Source: Acidobacteriaceae bacterium
GTDB taxonomy: Bacteria; Acidobacteriota; Terriglobia; Terriglobales; SbA1
NCBI GenBank assembly: GCA_003156615.1
Contig: PMHI01000683.1
Span: 18,755 to 27,314, forward strand
Length of the DNA stretch: 8,560 nt
Reading direction: 5' to 3'
Position numbers and translations under genes: made by a program. Positions 1-4,956 of the stretch are shown in pieces. The notes beneath the pieces are model-generated. The model worked only from the letters and a program-made list of their open reading frames with translations, had not been told where the DNA came from and ran no database searches. Within the stretch, counting starts at the first letter, position 1, and every line of letters starts with the position of its first letter.

Positions 1-98
1 CCATTGACCCCGCGCCGCCACCCACGAAATAATAGCTGAGCCTGGCATCCGCACGAGTCGCGTGAGTTCATTCACGCCCAGCAGCATCGAGGAGCATC

Positions 99-326
99 AT
101 GAGCGATTTCAACCGCAAGGTGGAAGACGCGTCGGCGCGCGTCAGCAAGACTGTCGCCGAGGCCGCCGAACGCATCGAGAAAGAGATTCCCGAGTTCATC
201 AAATACCTCAACGACGAAGTTGTGCCTGCCGTGCGCCAGCACTCGACCAAGGCTCTGCGCACCGCCAGCGAAAAGCTCACCGAACTGGCCGACTACATGG
301 AGCAACAAAAAGCGTCGCACAAGTGA
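99..326 (+). CDS. Small charged hypothetical protein coupled to rlpA
   Basis: This 75-residue protein is not one I recognise. It starts at an ATG preceded by a GAGGAG-type ribosome binding site at about 89-94, so the start is well supported. It is rich in Glu, Lys, Ala and Arg and has no signal peptide, Cys pair or hydrophobic segment. It should be cytoplasmic and largely alpha-helical. Residues 5-30 and 45-72 could form amphipathic helices either side of a short segment around P31 and P43. Its stop overlaps the GTG start of the RlpA-like gene by four bases (GTGA, 323-326), which implies translational coupling and a shared transcript. A role linked to the envelope protein downstream is only an inference from that coupling. 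The clear ribosome binding site, the overlap and the coherent composition make it a likely real gene. Confidence 0.75.
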   Translation: MSDFNRKVEDASARVSKTVAEAAERIEKEIPEFIKYLNDEVVPAVRQHSTKALRTASEKLTELADYMEQQKASHK

Positions 327-1132
327 AGCTGTTCCGCGAGGCCTTCCTCCAGTGCTCTGTGATTCTGATTCTGCTTACGATCTTGCTGTTCCTACTCAGC
401 GGCTGCGGCCATCCCAAGCAGACCCCGGTAAATGAGCCGGTGCCACCAGAGCCTTCGTCAACCGAATCGACTGCCACGTCGCATTCCGGGAACGCGAGGA
501 GTAACCGTCTGCCGGGCGCAGGAAGCGGTAATGAAGCAAACGATGCCGACCTGGCCGAGCCCACGATTCCCGCAGGTGCCAGGCCGCTGGCTACGGAAAC
601 CGGCCGGGCGAGCTGGTACGGTCCGCCGTATCACAACCGGCGCGGATCGAATGGCGAAGTCTACAACATGCATGCCATGACAGCAGCGCATCGCACGCTG
701 CCGCTAGGCTCGATCGTGCGCGTCACGAATCTGAAGACCGGCCACACGGCGTTGGTGCGCATCACCGACCGCGGGCCGTTCATTCCCGGCCGTATTCTCG
801 ATTTATCGCTGGCCGCCGCACGCAAGCTTGACGTTTACGTGCCTGGTGTCGCCGAGGTGAGAGTGGAAGTGATGCAGGCCCCGGCGTCTCTCGAGACCGG
901 TGGAAAGTGGGCGGTGCAGATTGGCGGCTTCCCCAACGAACAAGGAGCTAAAAAGCTCGCCGATCACCTTACCCGCATCTACCGCACGGCCAAGGTGGTG
1001 CGCTTCGGCAGCCCCGTGGGCGACTGGTGGGTGCGAGTGCGCGTCCTTGACGACGACCGCGAGCGCGCCCAGGAAGTCGCTGCCGAAACAAAAACGCCGG
1101 AGGGCGCGGTCTTTCTGGTGAGACTGGACTAG
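323..1132 (+). CDS. rlpA: RlpA-like septal/envelope lipoprotein (DPBB + SPOR domains)
   Basis: This 269-residue protein is probably a peptidoglycan-acting outer-envelope lipoprotein. RlpA homologues are lytic transglycosylases that cleave denuded glycan strands and locate to division septa through a SPOR domain. Seen here: a hydrophobic signal (about 8-25) ending in lipobox LSGC with the lipidated Cys at C28, a Pro/Ser/Thr-rich linker (about 30-90), a double-psi beta-barrel (about 94-185) containing ASWYG, TAAHRTLP, VRVTNL and TDRGPF, and a C-terminal SPOR domain (about 194-266, beginning KWAVQIGGF). The active-site Glu and His equivalents are E112 and H123, but the Asp three residues after the Glu is Asn (N115). 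GTG at 323 is chosen because it gives a proper lipoprotein signal and overlaps the upstream stop. The same frame is open back to 62, but that extension is Arg-rich and overlaps the preceding gene. The last ~165 bp is duplicated at 2372-2537. Confidence 0.9.
   Translation: MKLFREAFLQCSVILILLTILLFLLSGCGHPKQTPVNEPVPPEPSSTESTATSHSGNARSNRLPGAGSGNEANDADLAEPTIPAGARPLATETGRASWYGPPYHNRRGSNGEVYNMHAMTAAHRTLPLGSIVRVTNLKTGHTALVRITDRGPFIPGRILDLSLAAARKLDVYVPGVAEVRVEVMQAPASLETGGKWAVQIGGFPNEQGAKKLADHLTRIYRTAKVVRFGSPVGDWWVRVRVLDDDRERAQEVAAETKTPEGAVFLVRLD
968..1132 (+). repeat. rlpA 3'-end direct repeat, intact copy
   Basis: The end of rlpA, covering the second half of the SPOR domain and the stop codon, is repeated in the same orientation at 2372-2537. 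By hand alignment identity is about 90% with one extra base in the downstream copy. Similarity stops at the TAG stop on the right and fades around 968 on the left. This is the in-frame, functional copy. Confidence 0.88.
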
Positions 1133-1202
1133 GGGCGGTCGTTATTCGTTGGTGGTTAGCCGTTAGCCAGTAGTTACTTTTGCCACAAAGGCTTCTTTGA
1201 GC

Positions 1203-1964
1203 ATGGTCGACGTCATTCCCGGAACCGCGCGCCTTCGCGGCGCAAAGATGATCGCCGGCGCGGCAGCGCTGTACCTTGTGCTGCGTGTGGTGGGCTTTCA
1301 GAAGTTCTTTGTGAACGACGCCGAGGGGATCGGCGCACTTCTCCAGATCATCGGCACGCTCTACAGCGTGGTCTACGCGTTCGCCATCTACGTAATCTGG
1401 GGACAGTTTACGTCTGTCGAAAACGAAATTCGAAAGGAGTCAGGAGCGTTAAAAGGCCTGCTCCTTTTCAGTCAGCGGTTCAGAGAACCAGTTCGTGAAC
1501 CGATCGTGCGGGCGGTGAAGACTTATGCGCGGGGAGTTGCGGAGACGGAATGGAGGGCGCTGGCCGCGGGCGCGGACAGTGACAAAACCGACAAACTATT
1601 CTCCGCAGTCATTTCCAGTATCACTGACGTGAAACCTGAGGACGACACCGAGCGCATCCTCTATCAGAGGCTGCTTGAGATTGCGAATCAGGCGAGCGTC
1701 CACCGCGATGAAAGGCTCGCCCTAAGCGTAAAGCGAATGCCGCAGACGCTTGCGGCGTTTGTCACTCTTACGGCGGCGATGATTCTGTTTCTGCTTTTCT
1801 TTTTTCCCTTCGGCAATATTGTGCTCGGCCTGATATCCGTCGCAATTACAACCATGCTGCTCTTCTTCGCCAACTTCGTGCTGACGGACCTGGACAATCC
1901 CTTCGAAGGCACCTGGAACGTGGGCTCTGAGCCCTTCGCCGAATTGGTCACAAAGTTTCGCTAG
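1203..1964 (+). CDS. DUF4239-like four-helix membrane protein
   Basis: This 253-residue integral membrane protein resembles the DUF4239 (bestrophin-like) family, whose biochemical role is not established to my knowledge. Hydrophobic segments lie at about 15-31, 44-66, 181-201 and 205-227. Between the second and third is a soluble helical loop (about 68-175) that begins with a charged Glu/Arg segment after WGQF and contains KTYARGVAETEW. The end carries the LTDLDNPFEG signature (227-236), which together with that loop is the basis of the family call. ATG at 1203 is chosen; an in-frame TTG at 1197 is closer to the AAAGG at 1187-1191 and cannot be excluded. It lies about 70 bp after rlpA on the same strand, so co-transcription is possible. 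It also lies between the two copies of the rlpA 3' end, which may mean it arrived by insertion or duplication. Confidence 0.75.
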   Translation: MVDVIPGTARLRGAKMIAGAAALYLVLRVVGFQKFFVNDAEGIGALLQIIGTLYSVVYAFAIYVIWGQFTSVENEIRKESGALKGLLLFSQRFREPVREPIVRAVKTYARGVAETEWRALAAGADSDKTDKLFSAVISSITDVKPEDDTERILYQRLLEIANQASVHRDERLALSVKRMPQTLAAFVTLTAAMILFLLFFFPFGNIVLGLISVAITTMLLFFANFVLTDLDNPFEGTWNVGSEPFAELVTKFR

Positions 1965-2059
1965 TCTTGGCGGGTCCACCGCGGAAGCGATGAGAGGGGA
2001 GCTAGAGACAGGGGCATCCCAAGGAAGCACCGGTGGAGGAAGCGGGCGCGGAACATCGC

Positions 2060-2374
2060 TCACGCGCGAGTTTTCATGCACTTCTCGACCTTCTTGTCGA
2101 GACCGTCGGGGAACGCCATCCCATCCTGGACCCCCGTATAGAGCAGGCACATTTCCGGCCTCTTGAGAAAACCCTTTCGTACTTATTCAGCCAGAACGCC
2201 AGATGCTGACGGCCAATGCCGGGATTGCTTCAAGCACGTGGTTTGCTTTTCGATAATATTCAGCATTTTCTGGTTGTCCTGATGCAAGGATCCCTCGGTC
2301 GTTGCCCTGAGCTGGTCGAAGTGAAATTTTTCTTCCTGGTTCAGCTTGCCGAAATGTCGAAAAAGGAACTCCTC
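2060..2374 (-). pseudogene. Possible remnant of an unidentified minus-strand gene
   Basis: Read on the minus strand from about 2374, one frame is protein-like for some 105 codons, interrupted only by a TAA at 2183-2185 and ending at TGA 2060-2062. The upstream part contains segments such as FRHFGKLNQEEKFHFDQLR and NQKMLNIIEKQT, which are hydrophilic and helix-like. The part after the TAA contains MCLLYTGVQDGMAFPDGLDK. There is no convincing start: the 5' side runs straight into the duplicated rlpA fragment, as if the gene had been cut there. I do not recognise the family. The case rests on coherent amino-acid composition over a continuous frame; chance openness in GC-rich DNA is the alternative. 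Confidence 0.3.
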
Positions 2375-2537
2375 ACCCGCCGCTACCGCACGGCCAAGGC
2401 GGTGCGCTTCGACAGTCCGCGTGGGCGACTGGTGGGTGCGAGTGCGCGTCCTTGACGACGACCGCGAGCGCGCCCAGCAACTTGCTGCCGAAACAAAAAC
2501 GCCGGAAAGCGCGGTCTTTCTGCTAAGACTGGACTAG
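2372..2537 (+). pseudogene. Frameshifted duplicate of the rlpA SPOR 3' end
   Basis: This is a second copy of the last ~165 bp of rlpA, ending at the same TAG stop. It has roughly a dozen substitutions and one extra base (the C near 2420) that breaks the frame. The first part reads YRTAKAVRFDSP in one frame, then the rest reads VGDWWVRVRVLDDDRERAQ in the next. No signal, DPBB domain or start codon accompanies it, so it cannot make a working protein. It may be the displaced original 3' end of rlpA, or what is left of a longer tandem duplication. Confidence 0.85.
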
Positions 2538-2606
2538 AATTCAGTGGTTCAGCCCCCGCTGACAATCTCCGGCTCAGGTGTTATCGTTTCCGCTAGGGTG
2601 AACGAG

Positions 2607-2647
2607 CCTGGTGACCAAACCCTGGTAACCAAACCTGGTAGCCAAAC
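2607..2647 (+). repeat. Triple 13-14 bp tandem repeat before hinT
   Basis: Three near-identical units occur back to back: CCTGGTGACCAAAC (2607-2620), CCTGGTAACCAAA (2621-2633) and CCTGGTAGCCAAAC (2634-2647). They differ at one or two positions and end one base before the hinT ATG. They occupy the space where a ribosome binding site would be expected, and none is evident. They could be slippage products, a binding site for a regulator, or part of a longer coding start. Confidence 0.8.
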
Positions 2648-2648
2648 A

Positions 2649-3002
2649 ATGACTGACCCCAGCAGCAGCTGCCTTTTCTGCCGCATTCTCCGCGGCGAGA
2701 TTCCCGCGAAGAAAGTCTACGAGGACGAACATGTCTTTGCCTTTGAAGACATCAACCCGAAGGCGCCCACGCACGTGCTAGTCATCCCAAAGAAACATTT
2801 TGCGGGATTGAAAGAAGCGCAGGCTGACGACGCCGAAGTGATCGGCCGCTGTCATTTGGTGGCGGCCGAGATTGCGCGCCAACGGAACATCGAGCAAGGA
2901 TACCGCACCGTGCTCAACGTAGGTCCGGGTGCGGGGCAGTCTGTCTTTCATCTCCACGTCCACCTGTTGGGCGGACGTTCTCTGAGCTGGCCTCCGGGGT
3001 GA
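2649..3002 (+). CDS. hinT: HIT-family purine nucleoside phosphoramidase (HinT type)
   Basis: This complete 117-residue cytoplasmic protein has the usual HinT length. Family members hydrolyse adenosine phosphoramidates and aminoacyl-adenylates, using the last His of the HxHxH triad region as nucleophile. Visible features are a CLFC pair (C8, C11), GEIPAKKVYED (16-26), the INPKAPTHVLVIPKKH block (35-50) and the histidine triad H101-x-H103-x-H105 followed by LLGG, ending in WPPG as many bacterial homologues do. The ATG at 2649 fits the normal N-terminus. An in-frame GTG at 2598 would add 17 residues encoded by the tandem repeat region, which looks less natural. No clear Shine-Dalgarno precedes the ATG. 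The neighbours give no functional link. Confidence 0.93.
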   Translation: MTDPSSSCLFCRILRGEIPAKKVYEDEHVFAFEDINPKAPTHVLVIPKKHFAGLKEAQADDAEVIGRCHLVAAEIARQRNIEQGYRTVLNVGPGAGQSVFHLHVHLLGGRSLSWPPG

Positions 3003-3066
3003 GGAGCAGTTCTCAGTCTCAGTTTCTCCTATCCAGAGATGCTGCCCTCGACTCTCCATTCGGGGC

Positions 3067-3381
3067 TTGACCTCACTTCCTGCTAACGACAATGTAATTC
3101 CAGAGAAGGCTCCCACGCGACTCGAACTCACCCGCATCGGCAACTCACCCGGTATTCGCATTCCCAAGCCGCTCATCGCGCAGTGCGGCTTGGGCGAAGT
3201 CGTGCGTGTCCGCGTAACCAAGGAAGGGCTTGTCATCGCGCCCCTCGTCATGGCTGGAAGCAGGCCTTCGCTGCGTCCCCTCCGGCCCAAGCTGGAGACG
3301 CTGCTCGATTCAGCATCGCCAAATGCGTTTGATACCCGGGGTTCGGAAATGGTGAGCTATCCTCGGCGGGGCGAAGTGTAG
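3067..3381 (+). CDS. mazE: Degraded MazE/AbrB-type antitoxin, frame still open
   Basis: The frame gives up to 104 residues from a weak TTG. It contains a SpoVT/AbrB swapped-hairpin DNA-binding domain: LTRIGNSPGIRIPKPLIAQCGLG, whose first 20 residues start at about 3124, followed by VRVRVTKEGLVI. MazE antitoxins bind their own operator with this half and neutralise MazF with the C-terminal tail. The tail is damaged. Between about 3237 and 3299 the family-like reading GWKQAFAA and AQAGD lies in another frame, and LLDS then resumes in the original one. This implies a one-base loss compensated downstream. An extra A at about 3347-3349 turns a likely GAA-TGG-TGA ending into GAA-ATG-GTG. Translation would then run into the toxin frame up to TAG 3379-3381. 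The natural start appears to be an ACG at 3115. Autorepression could survive; antitoxin function is doubtful. Confidence 0.72.
   Translation: MTSLPANDNVIPEKAPTRLELTRIGNSPGIRIPKPLIAQCGLGEVVRVRVTKEGLVIAPLVMAGSRPSLRPLRPKLETLLDSASPNAFDTRGSEMVSYPRRGEV
3102..3117 (+). promoter_or_regulatory. Orphan ribosome binding site before a mutated start (ACG)
   Basis: AGAGAAGG at 3102-3109 is a good Shine-Dalgarno sequence. It is followed five bases later by ACG at 3115-3117, exactly where a MazE-type protein would start (Arg-Leu-Glu-Leu-Thr-Arg-Ile-Gly follows in frame). No ATG, GTG or TTG sits at the right distance. A single T-to-C change of an ancestral ATG explains this best. Confidence 0.55.
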
Positions 3382-3664
3382 CTCATAGCCCTCAGACCCG
3401 TCGTAGGGCTCGGAAATCAAGAAGACACGGCCCTTATCTGGTTGTCTCCCCTGACGAGATGAACGAACCGCTGGAGACTGTGCTGGTAGCGCCGATGACG
3501 ACGACGCTCCGCAGCTATCCCACGCGTCTTAATCTCACAAAAATCGGGCAAGTCGCCCTAGATCAGTAGCTGGCGGTCGATGGCCAGCGTCTGGTCCGCC
3601 GGCTCGGCGCGGTTTCGACTAAAACCAATGAGGTTTCAAGCGTGCTGGTGGAGATCTTCGTTCG
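3349..3664 (+). pseudogene. mazF: MazF-type toxin pseudogene
   Basis: This is an mRNA-interferase (MazF/PemK) gene readable only across three frames. It starts at ATG 3349 with VSYPRRGEV, hits TAG at 3379-3381 where the family normally has Tyr (GEVYL), and continues with LIALRPVVG. After one extra G at 3406-3408 it reads GSEIKKTRP (3407-3433). After another extra base near 3434-3437 it reads LVVSPDEMNEPLETVLVAPM and TTTLRSYPTRLN, then GQVALDQ. A second TAG at 3567-3569 follows, and then LAVDGQRLVRRLG and SSVLVEIF to about 3662. The loop before GQVALDQ also looks shorter than in intact MazF proteins, and no proper stop follows EIF. The product cannot be made as a functional RNase. It follows the mazE remnant in the usual antitoxin-toxin order and ancestral overlap. 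Confidence in the family is high because each segment matches the family in order. Confidence 0.88.
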
Positions 3665-3677
3665 CCGACCAAGATAT

Positions 3678-3700
3678 CGCGCTCAGGGCGCGGGCTTTTC
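3678..3700 (+). terminator. Weak hairpin-T candidate terminator after mazF remnant
   Basis: A perfect five-base stem, CGCGC (3678-3682) with GCGCG (3688-3692), encloses a five-base loop and is followed by GG then CTTTTC. It lies between the convergent mazF remnant and the receiver-domain gene. The stem is short and the T run is only four bases, so it is tentative. Confidence 0.25.
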
Positions 3701-3702
3701 GT

Positions 3703-4377
3703 CTACTGTACCGTTGGATTCTCGTCTTCCGGCGCCCCGTGACGGCGCAGCAATTGGGGAAGGTTCTGGGAGAAGGCGGAGCGAGGGAGAACCATGTCGC
3801 ATCCCACTTCATGCGCCTTCTGCTTTAGATCGCCTTGCACGTGGGAGAGAAACCCGATGATCGAGGTTCCCTTCTTGAGCTTCGCCTTCAGCTTCGGGAT
3901 GAGCGTCAGCGGCTTGGCATTGGCGTGGTTGAGATCGAAGATGATCAGCGATGGTTTCTCTTCGCCGTTGTGCTGCATCCGTTCGGCCAAGTCTTTGTCG
4001 TTCTTGGCGAACTCAACCTTGACGTTGAGCTTGCGCGCCGTCTCTTGAATCTTGGCCGCGAAGAACAGGTCATCGACGAAGGCAAAGATGCGCGAGTTGG
4101 AATCCTCACGCAATGCGGGTAAAGGTTCGGGATCGACAGGCGCAAAGGGCGCAGCGAAGCCGGGACGAGGGCCCCGACGCGCGCCTTGGCCGTTGCCGTT
4201 ACCCGACAATGCGGCGCGATAGCTGTGATCCATGGGCGCGGTGTAGATGCCGTCCTGATTGTGGCGCGACTGGCTGGGGCCGGCAGGACGGTGCCCGCGA
4301 GCATTGTTAGGGCGGCGTCCGCGACGCCGTCGGCCTCTGCCTCCGCTACCGGAGGGTCTTCCTGGTCCTGCGTTCAT
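3703..4377 (-). CDS. CheY-like receiver protein with Gly/Arg-rich N-terminus
   Basis: This 224-residue protein has a low-complexity basic N-terminus (about 1-75, including GRGRRRRGRR at 13-22), a Pro-rich linker, and a CheY-like receiver domain from about 95 to 212. The fold is recognisable from RIFAFVDD (96-103, acidic pair D102/D103), LIIFDLN with the presumed phospho-acceptor D148, GFLSHV with a Ser at the switch position (S178), and DMVLPRSAF. In that last motif the usual conserved Lys of receivers is Arg (R199). No DNA-binding output domain follows, so it is a single-domain receiver or pseudo-receiver. The basic tail could bind nucleic acid, which is an inference. ATG at 4377 is preferred over the longer frame from 4428 because GAGAGG stands just before it and the extension overlaps a hairpin. 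No kinase is nearby. Confidence 0.8.
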   Translation of the reverse strand: MNAGPGRPSGSGGRGRRRRGRRPNNARGHRPAGPSQSRHNQDGIYTAPMDHSYRAALSGNGNGQGARRGPRPGFAAPFAPVDPEPLPALREDSNSRIFAFVDDLFFAAKIQETARKLNVKVEFAKNDKDLAERMQHNGEEKPSLIIFDLNHANAKPLTLIPKLKAKLKKGTSIIGFLSHVQGDLKQKAHEVGCDMVLPRSAFSQNLPQLLRRHGAPEDENPTVQ

Positions 4378-4398
4378 AGTCCTCTCAAAGCTGCTGGG

Positions 4399-4415
4399 CC
4401 GGGTACTGGACCCGG
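4399..4415 (-). repeat. Inverted repeat in the 5' leader of the receiver gene
   Basis: CCGGGT (4399-4404) and ACCCGG (4410-4415) form a perfect six-base stem around a five-base loop. It lies about 22-38 bases upstream of the start codon of the minus-strand receiver gene. It could be an operator or an mRNA leader hairpin. A transcription terminator is unlikely because no T run follows on either strand. Confidence 0.45.
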
Positions 4416-4428
4416 TATAGGGTTGCAA

Positions 4429-4956
4429 AACTCCACGCTTTCAGGTTCCCCATTTGGTTGCGGCAGAATCTGACAATATTGGCGCACAGCTACCTTCTCG
4501 CGGGGGCCTATCCACTTGCTCGCTCACACTACTCGGTCACACCCTTCACCATCTCTCGCGACCGCGTTCGGGGGACATGGCCAACTAGCCATGCGGGATT
4601 GCGGGTTGGGCCGGACGCAATCGTGAACGCAATCGTGATCGACCGCTCTCTGCTGAAGCAAACTCGTACTGGCGAAAAAAACTTCTAATTTTTGCGTATT
4701 CAGTTATCCGATATCGGAGTCCGTCGCGCCGCCGGGAACGGCCTGGGGCGCGGAAGGCCTACGCGGGAACGAGGCCAATGAGAACAACCTAATGGTACTC
4801 GCACCGGCGCAGGCGCGCAAGGGGCAAAGTGGTAGCATTTTTGCACAGGAGGCCATGACTGTCCGGCTTCGGGTTTCTCGTGAGTCATCCGTGGCCAGCG
4901 GCCAGAAACTTCGGCCTATACCGGCATTATTGATCCCTGACGACTTTCGAGCCGGC
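4429..4956. other. Gene-poor spacer with a tandem repeat and a palindrome
   Basis: This spacer lies between the receiver gene's leader and the 3' end of the S53 peptidase. I find no convincing gene in it: the short open frames have no family signature or ribosome binding site. Two small structures stand out. A perfect 12-bp tandem duplication, ACGCAATCGTGA twice, lies at 4615-4638. A perfect 12-bp palindrome, TCCGATATCGGA, lies at 4707-4718 beside an A/T-rich stretch (4674-4700). There is no obvious terminator for the peptidase gene. Confidence 0.6.

Noticed and set aside
62..322. N-terminal extension of the RlpA frame back to 62
   Set aside because: It overlaps the small upstream gene, is Arg/His-rich, and would bury the lipoprotein signal internally. 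GTG at 323 explains the signal peptide and the overlap.
2083..2102. Seven-base inverted repeat TCTCGAC/GTCGAGA with a six-base loop
   Set aside because: No T run follows on either strand, and it falls inside the coding-like minus-strand remnant, so it is probably incidental.
4458..4688. Plus-strand 76-codon frame in the spacer
   Set aside because: It starts at a TTG without a ribosome binding site, contains the tandem 12-bp repeat, and shows no recognisable protein features.
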